From: Burkholderia cepacia | GTDB taxonomy: Bacteria > Pseudomonadota > Gammaproteobacteria > Burkholderiales > Burkholderiaceae | Assembly: GCF_001718835.1 (NCBI RefSeq) | Contig: NZ_CP013444.1 | Location: forward strand, 2,046,001 to 2,110,000 | DNA length: 64,000 nt | Reading direction: 5' to 3' | Shown: piece after piece, positions 34,465 to 45,068 of the stretch | How positions within the stretch are numbered: position 1 is the first letter of the stretch | How the letters are laid out: each line of letters begins with the position of its first letter | Notes under the pieces: model-generated | The model's database searches: none | Told to the model about the DNA's origin: nothing | The model's input: the letters and a program-made list of their open reading frames with translations, nothing else | Program-made: the position numbers and the translations under genes

Positions 34465-35277
34465 ATGACGACGCTCGTTCGCTTCGCCCCGTTGCTGGCG
34501 CTTGCCGCCGCTCCCCTCGCCCATGCCGCCGACGCTCAGCCTTGCGGCGACGACACGATCGCCGCCGTCGCCCGCTGGGCCGGCATCGCCGACTCGAGCA
34601 TCGCCGCGCGTGCAACGAACCGGCTCGTCGTCGCGTCAGCGTGCAAGGTCATGCCGAATGCCCCCGAAACGACGATCGCGGCCATCGCGTTCGATTCGCT
34701 GCCGAAAAGCAAAAACCCGGACGAAAGCAACAAGCTGCAGGTCGTCGCGCTCGTCGAAGGCGGCAAAGTCGTGGCGGCCGACCGCTCGATCATCGAGGAA
34801 GACGCCGCCACGGAAGTCGGCCCGCACAGCTATCGCATCGATACGGCACCGTACCGGCTGTCGCCCGATGTGCGGGCGTTTGGCGTCGTCTTCACGAGCA
34901 GCGCCCGCGGTGCGAGCTGCCCCGACGCCGACGCCGAACACGAACTGACCCTGTGGATTCGCGAAGGCGCTCGCATCCGCCCGGTGTTCGGCGCCAATAC
35001 CTACGGCTGGGTCAGCGTCGAAGGCGAGGCATGTAGCGCCAACTTCGGCGACGCACGCGCCGAGTCGGCCGACATGACGATCGCGGTCGAAAAAACGTCA
35101 AGTCATGGCTTCGCCGACCTGTCGATCACGGCCCATATCACGCAGACGCAACGCAAGGACAACGCGTATTCGGACACCGGCAAGCGAACCGCGCGCACGG
35201 TCGTCAGGTACGACGGCAAGTCGTATGGAATCGACATGTTCCGCACGTTCTGGTATCCGCGATCCGTGAGGAAGTGA
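34465..35277 (+). CDS. Secreted hypothetical protein
   Basis: 270-residue protein with a signal peptide (LALAAAPLAHAADAQ, cut near residue 22), so periplasmic or secreted. The mature part has paired cysteines (PCGDD, SACKV, GASCPD, EACSAN) that could form two disulfides, and alternating beta-like segments. I do not recognise the family. The ATG at 34465 gives a complete signal peptide. GC returns to core values here, so it is probably outside the low-GC block. It converges on an acyltransferase gene. Confidence 0.72.
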   Translation: MTTLVRFAPLLALAAAPLAHAADAQPCGDDTIAAVARWAGIADSSIAARATNRLVVASACKVMPNAPETTIAAIAFDSLPKSKNPDESNKLQVVALVEGGKVVAADRSIIEEDAATEVGPHSYRIDTAPYRLSPDVRAFGVVFTSSARGASCPDADAEHELTLWIREGARIRPVFGANTYGWVSVEGEACSANFGDARAESADMTIAVEKTSSHGFADLSITAHITQTQRKDNAYSDTGKRTARTVVRYDGKSYGIDMFRTFWYPRSVRK

Positions 35278-35304
35278 CGCGCAGATACCGGCGCACCGCC
35301 CCGC

Positions 35305-36456
35305 CTACTCCGCCACTTTCGGCCCGATGCCGTCGGACGGCGCCGGCATCCTCATCGCATCGCCTGCAGCACGCCGCCCCGCCCGCGCCGAATACCGGTC
35401 CTTCAGCCGCAGGAACGGCTTCTCGACGAGAAAGTAGCTGGCGGTGGCCGCCGCGAACGCTTCCAGGATGCCGAGCGGAAAGGCATGCGGGATCGGCAAA
35501 TTCGGATTCGCGAACGGCTGCTGCCACAGATAGAGGCTGAACGAGATCGTGCCGACAAACACCATTGGCCTGGTTTGCAACAATCGCGAACACCATAAAT
35601 CATTCCGAAAATTGAGCACGACGATCAGAACGCCGATCAATGCCGCTTCGATCGTCACGCCGTAAGTGATATTCCAGATTCCCCGCAGTTCCGATTCGAT
35701 CACCGGCATCGCGAACAGCACGATGCAGACGATCGCGGTGACGATGCGCGACTCGCCGCGCCATGATCCTATCCACGTCTCCAGCCGCTGCCGGTTGAGC
35801 GCCACGTAGCAGCCGATCAGGATCGGATCGACGCCCGTGTGAAGCATCATCCCGAGTTGCCCGCGCAGCGCGGGCGCCACGAAATACGTGACGGCGCGCA
35901 CGAGCGGCACGATCAGGATCAACGCAGCCAGCCAGCGCGTGTTGTTGCGCCGCGCGGCGAACAGCAGCAGCAGCGGCCAGAACCAGTAGAACTGTTCCTC
36001 GAGCGCGAGCGACCAGAAATGGCCGAGATACCACGCGCCATCCGGATGCAGCGCGGTGTCGGCGGTAAGTCCAAGCCCGACCGAATAGTTCCACAGATGC
36101 AGCGCGGCAAGCGCCCACTGGCGCGGACTGACGTCGATCCACCCCGCCACCGCCAGTAGCGCGACGACCGCGAGATAGACATAGCAGGCCGGCCAGATCC
36201 GCAGCGCGCGGCGCACATAGAACGACGTCAGCGCGATGCTCCCGGTACGCTTCAGTTCGCCCAGCAGCACGTTGGTGATCAGGAAGCCGCTCAGGACGAA
36301 GAAGATCAGCACGCCGAGCCGGCCGTCGGCGATCAGACGCAGCGGCGCGAGCCAGCCGGTATAGCCGCCGGGCGTGACGTGCTCCGCATGCCCGACGACG
36401 ACCATCGCGACCGCGACGGCGCGCAACCCGGTAAGCTGCTGGACGCGATGTGTCAT
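35305..36456 (-). CDS. Acyltransferase 3 family (OafA/YrhL-like) membrane protein
   Basis: 383-residue inner-membrane acyltransferase with about ten helices. Family marks are LTGLRAVAVAMVVVGHAEH near the start, with the catalytic His, LGVLIFFVLSGFLIT (about 48-62), FYVRRALRIWPACY, and WSLALEEQFYWFWPLLL. Members move acetyl or other acyl groups to O-antigen, exopolysaccharide or peptidoglycan. The ATG at 36456 starts MTHRVQQLTGLR; longer frames upstream run through AT-rich sequence unlike the family. No polysaccharide gene adjoins it, so the acceptor is unknown. Confidence 0.9.
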   Translation of the reverse strand: MTHRVQQLTGLRAVAVAMVVVGHAEHVTPGGYTGWLAPLRLIADGRLGVLIFFVLSGFLITNVLLGELKRTGSIALTSFYVRRALRIWPACYVYLAVVALLAVAGWIDVSPRQWALAALHLWNYSVGLGLTADTALHPDGAWYLGHFWSLALEEQFYWFWPLLLLFAARRNNTRWLAALILIVPLVRAVTYFVAPALRGQLGMMLHTGVDPILIGCYVALNRQRLETWIGSWRGESRIVTAIVCIVLFAMPVIESELRGIWNITYGVTIEAALIGVLIVVLNFRNDLWCSRLLQTRPMVFVGTISFSLYLWQQPFANPNLPIPHAFPLGILEAFAAATASYFLVEKPFLRLKDRYSARAGRRAAGDAMRMPAPSDGIGPKVAE

Positions 36457-36710
36457 GGACTCGTTTCCATCGGAATGGCGAATGGCCGGTTTGTTGATTC
36501 GTGTTTCTGAATGGCGTACCGATATGTCGTCGCCAGTTTCGTCGAAAAATATCGAAATAAAATCTCTTAAAAAAAATGCCGACTTAAACGACACGCCATT
36601 CAGGTCGCACAACGGCCGGCCGCGGGCAACGCGGATTGGGCATAATGGAGAATCGCTACCGGCCTCGCTGCCACGGCAGCCGGGCGTCCTTCATTCCAGG
36701 GGGAAATTCC

Positions 36711-37643
36711 ATGTACCCACCGATCGAACCCTACGCCCACGGCCATCTCGACACCGGCGACGGCCACCGCATCTACTGGGAGCGCTGCGGCAACCCCGCC
36801 GGCAAGCCCGCCGTGTTCCTGCACGGCGGCCCCGGCGCCGGCTGCAGCCCCGACCATCGCCGCCTGTTCGATCCGGAGCGCTACGACATCCTGCTGTTCG
36901 ACCAGCGCGGCTGCGGACGCTCGACGCCGCATGCGAGCCTCGAGAACAACACGACGTGGCATCTGGTCGCCGACATCGAGCGCCTGCGCGAGATGGTCGG
37001 CGCGGAAAAGTGGCTCGTGTTCGGCGGCTCGTGGGGCAGCGCGCTGTCGATCGCGTATGCGGAAACACACCCGGAGCGCGTGAGCGCGCTGGTCGTGCGC
37101 GGCATCTTCACGATGCGTCGCGCGGAACTGCTGTGGTACTACCAGGAAGGCGCGTCGTGGCTGTTCCCCGACCTGTGGGAAGCCTTCCTCGCACCGATTC
37201 CGGAAGCCGAGCGCGGCGACCTGATGGCCGCCTACCATCGCCGGCTGACCGGCAGCGACGAAGCCGCGAAGCTCGAAGCCGCACGCGCATGGAGCATCTG
37301 GGAAGGCCGCACGATCACGCTGCTGCCCGACCCCGCACTCGCCGCCCACTTCGCGGACGGCCACTACGCACTCGCGTTCGCGCGGATCGAGAATCACTAC
37401 TTCGTGAACCAGGGCTTCGTCGAGGAAGGCCAGTTGCTGCGGGACGCGCATCGCCTCGCCGGCATCCCGGGCGTGATCGTGCAGGGCCGCTACGACGTCG
37501 CGACGCCTGCCCGCACTGCATGGGAGCTGTCGAAGGCCTGGCCGGAGGCGACGTTCGAGATCGTGCCCGGCGCCGGGCATGCTTACAACGAGCCGGGGAT
37601 CCTGGAAGCGCTGATCGCGGCCACGGACAGGTTCGCGAACTAG
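36711..37643 (+). CDS. pip: Proline iminopeptidase (prolyl aminopeptidase)
   Basis: 310-residue alpha/beta hydrolase that removes N-terminal proline from peptides in the cytosol. HGGPGAGC (residues about 39-46) forms the oxyanion loop, the nucleophile serine is in GGSWGSALS (near residue 107), and VQGRYDVATP and PGAGHAYNEP supply the acid and histidine. Length is typical of family S33 enzymes. The ATG at 36711 has AGGGGGA upstream. It has its own promoter region after the divergent acyltransferase and converges on the transglutaminase cluster. Confidence 0.92.
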   Translation: MYPPIEPYAHGHLDTGDGHRIYWERCGNPAGKPAVFLHGGPGAGCSPDHRRLFDPERYDILLFDQRGCGRSTPHASLENNTTWHLVADIERLREMVGAEKWLVFGGSWGSALSIAYAETHPERVSALVVRGIFTMRRAELLWYYQEGASWLFPDLWEAFLAPIPEAERGDLMAAYHRRLTGSDEAAKLEAARAWSIWEGRTITLLPDPALAAHFADGHYALAFARIENHYFVNQGFVEEGQLLRDAHRLAGIPGVIVQGRYDVATPARTAWELSKAWPEATFEIVPGAGHAYNEPGILEALIAATDRFAN

Positions 37644-37683
37644 TCAGCCGGCAGGCGTCACCAGCACGCGAAACCCCGAACAT

Positions 37684-38709
37684 TCACCCGTCGCCGTCCG
37701 CTTCCAGCGGCTCCACCGTCACACCGACCTTCAGCTCCTGATCCGCACCGCCGCCACGGATCACGCCGCGCAGCGGCGTCACGTCCGCGTAATCGCGGCC
37801 GATCGACAGCATCACGTAGTCGTCGCCCGGCGCGCGATCGTTGGTCGGATCGAGCTGCAGCCAGCCGTTGTCCTCGGGCCATGCCGGGTCGTACACGTCG
37901 ACCCACGCATGCGACGCATCGGCGCCGATCAGCCGCGGCTGCCCGGGCGGCGGCTGCGTGAGCAGATAGCCGCTGACGTAACGCGCGGCGAGCCCGAGCG
38001 AGCGCAGCGCGCCGATCATCACGTGCGCGAAATCCTGGCACACGCCCTTGCGCAGACGCAGCGCATCGAGCGCCGACGTCGTGATGTCGGTGCTGTTCGG
38101 CGTATACGCGAAATCGGCATGCACGCGCCGCATCAGGTCCCACGCAGCCTGCACGAGCGGCCGCTGCGGCGTGAAGCTCGCGGCCGCATACGCGGCGAGT
38201 TCGGGGTCGCACGCGACATGCGGCGACGCGAACACGAATTCGCTCGCGGCGTCGTAAGGCTGTCCTGCGCGAAACCGCAGGCGGTCGCGCACGGCTTCCC
38301 ACGCGGTCGCCTGCGCCGGGTCAGGTTGCGCGATGGCCGGCGGCGGCGCGCCGCGCGCACCGCGCGACCACACGGGCGGCGTCACGTGTACCGTGCTGCG
38401 GCTGCGCACGAGCAGCGCATCGTGCGGCAGGTTCAATGCGAACGACGCGCGCGCGTTGCCGAATGCATCGACCTCGGTACAGACCGATTCCGGCGCGGGA
38501 TCGATGTCGAGCGCGAACGACAGCACTTGCTGGCGCGGCGTCGCGAGCGGTTGCAGTCGTGCCTGGTGCTGCGCCGATTCGACGCGCGCCGCGTAACGGT
38601 ATTCGGTGTCGTGCGTGACGCGCAGCAACCGGCCGGCGACGGGCGCGGCAGGCGCCGCCGCGTCCGGTGCGGGCGGCGCCTTCGCCGCGGATTTGGTCGT
38701 CGTCACCAT
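37684..38709 (-). CDS. Transglutaminase-like protein (last gene of the ATP-grasp/alpha-E cluster)
   Basis: 341-residue protein with an N-terminal bacterial transglutaminase beta domain (VTHDTEYRYAARVESAQHQARL, about 40-60) and a papain-like core. The catalytic Cys224 is in KGVCQDFAHVM, the His in ASHAWVDVY and the Asp in LDPTND. Likely amide cleavage or transfer; the substrate is unknown. The ATG at 38709 overlaps the stop of the upstream gene as ATGGTGA. Because that gene has a one-base shift, the two also read as one uninterrupted frame of 1225 codons. Alone it has the normal length of a separate family member. Confidence 0.8.
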   Translation of the reverse strand: MVTTTKSAAKAPPAPDAAAPAAPVAGRLLRVTHDTEYRYAARVESAQHQARLQPLATPRQQVLSFALDIDPAPESVCTEVDAFGNARASFALNLPHDALLVRSRSTVHVTPPVWSRGARGAPPPAIAQPDPAQATAWEAVRDRLRFRAGQPYDAASEFVFASPHVACDPELAAYAAASFTPQRPLVQAAWDLMRRVHADFAYTPNSTDITTSALDALRLRKGVCQDFAHVMIGALRSLGLAARYVSGYLLTQPPPGQPRLIGADASHAWVDVYDPAWPEDNGWLQLDPTNDRAPGDDYVMLSIGRDYADVTPLRGVIRGGGADQELKVGVTVEPLEADGDG

Positions 38710-41361
38710 AACGTCCTGCCCGCCTCGCGTACGTGGCTGAAATAGCGCTCGCCGATCCGGTTCGACAGTTCCCAGACCGCCTTCGCCGTCGTGTCGAGGC
38801 GCTTCGAGCAGCGTGTCGTGTCGGCCGCCGTCGGTGGTTTCGCACAGCTCGTGCAGCGACCACGCGGGCACGTCCGGAATCGTCTCGGCCAGTTCGGACA
38901 GCGCATAGCCTTCGCTGCGCTCGACCTTCGTCAGCCGGCCGCGCAGCGCCTGCACGACCCAGCCGAGCGAGCGCGGATTGTCGGTATCGAGCACGACGAG
39001 CGACAGCAGCGGCGCGACATCGAAGCCGCGCTGGAAACGCGAGCGGAACGTGATCGTGCTGTCGAACAGCTCCAGCACCAGCTCGAAGCCGTCCTGCCGG
39101 TGCACCGCGCCTTCGTCGAACGCGCACTTCAGCACGCTGCACAGGAAGTCCAGCCGGTCGATCTGCCGGCCGATCGACAGCAGCCGCCAGCCGTCGTCGC
39201 GCGTCATGTTGTCGGTCTGCGCGCCCGTGATCGCGCCGAGCAGCAGGCCGAGGCGCTCCAGCAACTGCAGCGCGTCGTTGCCGATCTGCTCCTCGGCTTC
39301 CGGCTGGCCCGCGCTGTCCGCGAACAGCTGGGTGGCGTCGTCGATCAGCCGCCACTGGTCGCTCGACAGCCGTTCGCGGATCGCAGCAGCCGCGCCACGC
39401 ATCCCGAACAGGCACGACGCGATGCCCGACGTGCGGTCGGCGCCGCGCGTCAGCGACGTCGCGAGCGCGTGCTGGAACGCACGCGGCGCATCGACGGCGT
39501 TCGGCGCATCGGCCGCGATCAGGCCCGTGTCGCGACACAGCGTGTCGAGCAGCTCCAGGTGCGCGGGGCTGTCGACGTCGTCCTCGCCGCGCAGCCGTTC
39601 GAGCGCCGCACGCGCGAGCCGCATCAGGTTGGTCGCGCGCTCGGTGTAACGGCCGAGCCAGAACAGGTTCTCGGCCGCGCGGCTCGCGATCGCGCGCGGC
39701 TGCGCGGTGGTCAGGTCGTCCGCGCTGAGGTGGGTCTGCAGCAGCGTCGTCGAATCGACGATGCCTTCGGTCATCACCCATGTATCGACGGTGCTGCCGC
39801 CGCGCGGCATCGGCGCATTGAACAGCGTGTCGCGCGTGCCGACCCGTGACAACCCGCCCGGCAGGAGCCGCCAGCGCTGCGCCCCGTCGGCGAGCGCGAA
39901 GACGCGCAGCAGCACCGGCTTCGGCACGATGCGCGCGCCGCCGTTGCCGTAGCCGTCGGGTGCATCGTGACGCGGCCAGGTCGGCGCCTGCGACAGCGGC
40001 AGGTCGGCCTGCACCGTGTAGTGCTCGGGCCGCGCGAGGATCCGCGCGCGCCACTCGGCCAGCTGCGCCTGCGTGAGCCGCGCACCGATCACCGGCTCGA
40101 ACGCGCCGCCGGCCTGCACGTCCGGCGGGAACGACGGCTTGATGATGCAGCGCGCGAGTTGCGGCAACGCGTCGTCGCACGCGGCCGCCTCGCCGCACCA
40201 CCACGAATGCACGGCCGGCAGCGTCAGCGTTTCACCGAGCAACCCTTCCGCGAGACGCGGCATGAAACCGAGCATCGCCGGCGATTCGAGGAAGCCCGAG
40301 CCCGGCGCGTTCGCGAGCAGCACGTTGCCCGCACGCACGGCCTGCAGCAGCCCCGGCACGCCGAGCATCGAATCGGGCCGCAGTTCGAGCGGATCGAGCC
40401 ACGCGTCGTCGACGCGCCGCAGGATGCCGTGCACGGGTTCGAGGCCGCGCAGCGTCTTCAGGAATACGCGGTTGTCGCGCGCGGTCAGGTCGCCGCCTTC
40501 GACGAGCGTGAGGCCGAGATAGCGCGCGAGATACGCGTGCTCGAAATACGTCGCGCTGTGCGGCCCCGGCGTCAGCAGCACGATCCGTGAGTTCTTGCGG
40601 GCCGGGCTGAGCGCCTGCATGCTCTGCAGCAGCGCGCGGTACGCGGACGCGAGGCGTTGCACGCGCAGCCCGCGGAACCCGCGCGGAAAGAGCCGCGACA
40701 CGATCAGCCGGTTTTCGAGCAGGTAGCCGAGGCCGGCCGCGCCCTGCGTGTGCTGCGCGACGATCCGCCACTGCCCGTCCGGGCCGCGCGCGAGATCGAA
40801 CGCGACCACGTGCAGCCAGGTGTCGCCCGGCACGCTCGCGCCGCGCATCGCGCGCAGGTAGCCGGGGTGCCCGGTGACGAGCGCGGGCGGCAGCAGCCCG
40901 CGCTCGAGGATCGTCTGCGGCCCGTACAGGTCGGCCAGCGTCGCGTTGAGCAGCCGCACGCGCTGCAGCACGCCGCGCTCGATCGCCACCCAGTCCTCGG
41001 GCGTGACGATCAGCGGCAGCAGGTCGAGCGACCACGGGCCGGCCGCGCCGTCGCCGGCGCGCTGCTCGTGCAGCTGGTAGAACAGGCCGTTCTCGCGCAT
41101 GCGCCGGTGCAGCGCATCGGCGCGGCGATCGAGGTCGGCCACGCCGTCGCTGCCGATCGACGTGAAGAAACTGCGCCATGCGGGCGCGAGCGCAGGCGCG
41201 TTCAGGCCGGCCGCGCTGCCGCGCAGTTCGTCGTAACGGCCGGCGGCCGCCGGCGCCGCGAGCGCGGCGGCCAGTTCCGCGGCATCCGGCTGCGCGCCGG
41301 TATCGAAAAGCGTGGGCATCGCGTCCGGGGCGGCGAGATGGTCTATGTCAATGGGCGGCAC
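38703..41361 (-). CDS. Circularly permuted ATP-grasp plus alpha-E protein (apparent frameshift near its end)
   Basis: An 885-residue protein after correction of one base. Residues 1-500 are a circularly permuted type 2 ATP-grasp (DUF404/407), with TPGPHSATYFEHAYLAR, LVEGGDL and RRVDDAWLDPLELRPDSMLG; residues about 540-880 are an alpha-E helical domain (NLFWLGRYTERATNLMRLARA). Near 38798-38799 an extra base puts the true end (VWELSNRIGERYFSH, stop at 38703) out of frame, so the open frame runs into the next gene. The GTG at 41361 is tentative; an ATG lies at 41319. ATP-grasp enzymes form peptide-like amide bonds; the product is unknown. Confidence 0.75.
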
Positions 41362-41558
41362 GGTGTCGTTCCGTCTTGAGTCAGGAGGCGCGAGTCAGCA
41401 GAAACGAACAGCAGGCGGCACGCGCACGCGCGTGCGCGACCGCGCTCTGCCCGCATCCTAGCATTCCGGCGGGGCCGCCATCGGCCGGCGCGCGCTGTCG
41501 TCCCGGTCGCCCCGGCCGTCCGCGCATCGTCATCAGGTCTCCTCCATGCATGCAGCGC

Positions 41559-44500
41559 TCAGGGCCGCCGCAGGTCTAGCGTGAACGGGAATTCGCGGCT
41601 CGGCGCGGCGGGCGCGACCTCCATCCGCCCCGGCGTATGCCCCATCTCGACGAAGCGTGCGAGCCGGCGGCTCTCGGCTTCGTAGGCATTGACCGGGAAC
41701 GTCGCGTAGTTGCGCCCGCCCGGATGCGCGACGTGATAGCGGCAGCCGCCGAGCGAGCGCTGCAGCCACGTATCGACGATGTCGAACGTGAGCGGCGCGT
41801 GCACGCCGATGGTCGGATGCAGCGCGGACGGCGGCGACCACGCCTTGTAGCGCACACCCGCGACGTATTCGCCGACGGTGCCGGTCGGCTGCAGCGGCAA
41901 CGCGCGGCCGTTGACGGTCACGACGTGGCGGTTGTCGTTCAGCCCCGTCACGCGCACTTCGAGCCGCTCGACCGACGAATCGACGTAGCGCACCGTGCCG
42001 CCGGGCGCCCCCTCCTCGCCCATCACGTGCCACGGTTCCAGCGCGCCGCGCAGCGACAGCTGCATGCCGTTCACCGCGATCTGGCCGAACAGCGGGAAGC
42101 GGAATTCGAAGTGCGGCGCGAACCACGCCGGATCGAACGCGAAACCGGCGTCGCGCAGCTCGGCCAGCACGTCGTCGAAATCCATCTGAAGAAACTCGGG
42201 CAGCATGAAGCGGTCATGCAGCGCGGTGCCCCAGCGCGTGAGCGGCGTCGTGTACGGCGCGGCCCAGAAACGCGCGACCAGCGCGCGCAGCAGCAACTGC
42301 TGCACGATGCTCATCCGCGCATGCGGCGGCATCTCGAACGCACGCAGTTCGAGCAGGCCGAGCCGGCCGGTCGACGAGTCGGGCGAATACAGCTTGTCGA
42401 TACAGAATTCGCTGCGGTGCGTGTTGCCCGTCACGTCGATCAGCAGGTTGCGCAGCACGCGATCGACCAGCCACGGCGGCATGTCCTGCCCGAACAGGAG
42501 CTTGTTGCGCTGGATCTCGGCGAACGCGATGTCGAGCTCGTAGAGCTGGTCGTTGCGCGCCTCGTCGACGCGCGGCGCCTGGCTCGTCGGCCCGATGAAC
42601 AACCCGGAGAACAGGTAGGACAGCGACGGATGGTTGTGCCAGTACGCGATCAGGCTCGCGAGCAGGTCCGGGCGGCGCAGGAACGGGCTGTCGGCCGGCG
42701 TCGCGCCGCCGAGCACGAAGTGGTTGCCGCCGCCGGTGCCGACGTGGCGGCCGTCGACCATGAACTTCTCGCTGCACAGCCGCGACTGCCACGCGGCGTC
42801 GTACAGGAACTCGGTGTGGTCGACGAGTTCGTCGAAGTTGCTGGCCGGATGGATGTTCACCTCGATCACGCCGGGATCGGGCGTGACCTGCAGCAGCTTC
42901 AGCCGCGCGTCGCGCGGCGGCGGATAGCCTTCCAGCACGAGCTTCACGCCCAGCGCGTGCGCGGTCAGCTCGATCGCGCCGAGCAGGTCGAGATAATCCT
43001 CGAGCGCGGCAAGCGGCGGCATGAACAGGTACAGGATGCCGTTGCGCACTTCGACGCACAGCGCGGTGCGCGTGATCCATGCGGCCGACTCGAAGCGCTC
43101 GGGAACGCGATTCGGGTCGCGTGCGGCAGGCCGACCGTTCCCGGCCGTGCCGTCGTCGCGCCACTGCATCACGGTCTGCGCGGACGCCTCGCGATGCACG
43201 CCGGACAGGTAGCGCGGCGCATCGGCCGGCCCCGCGTAGCGCGCGCGGATCACGGCGGCGTCCGGCAGCGCGTCGCGCGGCGCGAACGGATCGCGCTCGA
43301 CGAGATACGGATAGTCGGCGCGGCTGGCCCACGGCAGCGAATCGAGCGGCAGCCGATACCCCATCGGCGAATCGCCGGGCACGAGGTACATCCGCTCGTC
43401 GCGGAAGAACCACGGGCCGGTCTGCCAGCGTGGGCCGTCGAGGCCGGGCGCATTGTCCGCGCGCTTGACCGGCAGCACGTAGCCGACCACGCTGTCGAGC
43501 TGCTGCTCGAACACCTTGCGCAGCCGCGCGCGTTCGAGCTCGTCGTCGAGGCGCGAGTCGAACGGGTCGACGTTGACCGGCAGCCGGCGCTCGCGCCACA
43601 GGTAGTACCAGACGTCCTCGTAGCCGGGCCGGATGAATTCGCCGGTCAGGTTCAGCCGCGCGGCCAGCGCGTCGATGAAGCGCTTCGCGTCGTCGGTCGT
43701 ATACGCGGACGGCTCGCGTTCGTCGGCGAACAGCGACGGGTCATGCCACACGGGCTGGCCGTCGGCACGCCAGAAGATCGACAGTGCCCAGCGCGGCAAC
43801 TGCTCGCCCGGATACCACTTGCCCTGGCCGAAATGCAGGAAGCCGCCGTCGCCGTATTCGGCGCGCAGCCGCTGCACGAGTTCGGTCGCGTAGCCGCGCT
43901 TGGTCGGGCCGAGCGCGTCGGTGTTCCATTCGGCGCCGTCGCGATCGTCGATCGACACGAAGGTCGGCTCGCCGCCCTGCGTGAGCCGCACGTCGCCGGC
44001 CGCCAGCGCGCCGTCGACCTGCGTGCCGAGCGCCAGCACGGCGTCCCATTGCGATTCCGTATACGGCTTCGTCACGCGCGGCGATTCGTACACGCGCGTC
44101 ACGGTCATCTCGTGCTCGAACGACACCTCGCACTCGTCGATCAGCCCCTCGACCGGCGCGGCGCTCGTCGGCTGCGGCGTGCACGCCAGCGGAATGTGGC
44201 CTTCGCCCGCGAGCAGGCCCGAGGTCGGGTCGAAGCCGATCCAGCCGGCGCCCGGCAGGTACACCTCGCACCATGCATGCAGGTCGGTGAAGTCGACCGA
44301 CGTGCCGCTCGGGCCGTCGAGCGACTTCACGTCGGGCGTGAGCTGGATCAGGTAGCCCGACACGAAACGCGCGGCGATGCCGAGATGGCGGCACAGCTGC
44401 ACGAGCAGCCACGCGCTGTCGCGGCACGAGCCGGACGCCAGCTCGAGCGTCTGCTCGGGCGTCTGCACGCCCGGCTCCATCCGCACGAGATAACCGATGT

Positions 44501-44972
44501 CGCGCTGCAGTTGCTGGTTCAGCGCGACGAGGAAGTTCACGGTGCCGGCCGGCGTGCGATCGACGCCGTCGACGTACGCGCGGAACAGCGGCGCCGCGCT
44601 CGTCTGCGGATCGCACGCGAGATACGGCGCGAGCTCGGTCTTCAGCGCATCGTCATAGCTGAACGGGTATTGCTCCGCGCTCGCCTCCAGAAAGAAGTCG
44701 AACGGGTTGTACACCGACATCTCGGCGACGAGATCGATCGTGATCTCGAAGTGCTCGGTGCGCTCCGGAAACACGAGCCGCGCGAGATAGTTCGAGAACG
44801 GGTCCTGCTGCCAGTTGATGAAGTGCTGCGCGGGCTCGACCGTCATCGAGTACGCGAGGATCGGCGTCCGGCAGTGCGGCGCGGGCCGCAGCCGCACGAC
44901 CTGCGGGCCGAGGTTGACGAGCCGGTCGTAGCGATAGCGGGTGGTGTGATGCAGCGCGACGTGGATGGACAT
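41559..44972 (-). CDS. Large transglutaminase-like protein (Rv2566 type)
   Basis: 1137-residue protein. The first 290 residues are a transglutaminase module: beta domain HHTTRYRYDRLVNLGPQVVRLRP, catalytic Cys183 in GSCRDSAW, His in LHAWCEVYLPG, Asp in GFDPTSG. The remaining 800 residues are the large domain of this family, with LTQGGEPTFVS, GKWYPGEQLPRWAL, HVGTGGGNHFVLGG and a glutamate-rich centre suggesting a second (amidoligase-like) active site. Comparable in size and arrangement to Mycobacterium tuberculosis Rv2566, which also adjoins an ATP-grasp/alpha-E gene. Cytosolic by lack of signal. Substrate unknown. Confidence 0.87.
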   Translation of the reverse strand: MSIHVALHHTTRYRYDRLVNLGPQVVRLRPAPHCRTPILAYSMTVEPAQHFINWQQDPFSNYLARLVFPERTEHFEITIDLVAEMSVYNPFDFFLEASAEQYPFSYDDALKTELAPYLACDPQTSAAPLFRAYVDGVDRTPAGTVNFLVALNQQLQRDIGYLVRMEPGVQTPEQTLELASGSCRDSAWLLVQLCRHLGIAARFVSGYLIQLTPDVKSLDGPSGTSVDFTDLHAWCEVYLPGAGWIGFDPTSGLLAGEGHIPLACTPQPTSAAPVEGLIDECEVSFEHEMTVTRVYESPRVTKPYTESQWDAVLALGTQVDGALAAGDVRLTQGGEPTFVSIDDRDGAEWNTDALGPTKRGYATELVQRLRAEYGDGGFLHFGQGKWYPGEQLPRWALSIFWRADGQPVWHDPSLFADEREPSAYTTDDAKRFIDALAARLNLTGEFIRPGYEDVWYYLWRERRLPVNVDPFDSRLDDELERARLRKVFEQQLDSVVGYVLPVKRADNAPGLDGPRWQTGPWFFRDERMYLVPGDSPMGYRLPLDSLPWASRADYPYLVERDPFAPRDALPDAAVIRARYAGPADAPRYLSGVHREASAQTVMQWRDDGTAGNGRPAARDPNRVPERFESAAWITRTALCVEVRNGILYLFMPPLAALEDYLDLLGAIELTAHALGVKLVLEGYPPPRDARLKLLQVTPDPGVIEVNIHPASNFDELVDHTEFLYDAAWQSRLCSEKFMVDGRHVGTGGGNHFVLGGATPADSPFLRRPDLLASLIAYWHNHPSLSYLFSGLFIGPTSQAPRVDEARNDQLYELDIAFAEIQRNKLLFGQDMPPWLVDRVLRNLLIDVTGNTHRSEFCIDKLYSPDSSTGRLGLLELRAFEMPPHARMSIVQQLLLRALVARFWAAPYTTPLTRWGTALHDRFMLPEFLQMDFDDVLAELRDAGFAFDPAWFAPHFEFRFPLFGQIAVNGMQLSLRGALEPWHVMGEEGAPGGTVRYVDSSVERLEVRVTGLNDNRHVVTVNGRALPLQPTGTVGEYVAGVRYKAWSPPSALHPTIGVHAPLTFDIVDTWLQRSLGGCRYHVAHPGGRNYATFPVNAYEAESRRLARFVEMGHTPGRMEVAPAAPSREFPFTLDLRRP

Positions 44973-45068
44973 GGCGAAGCGGCTCGGCTCAGGTTGGATC
45001 GGGCCGTCGCGCCGCGCCGGATCGGGCGCGGCGCAGCGGCGCGACGGGTTCGTCGGCTGACGTGCGCG

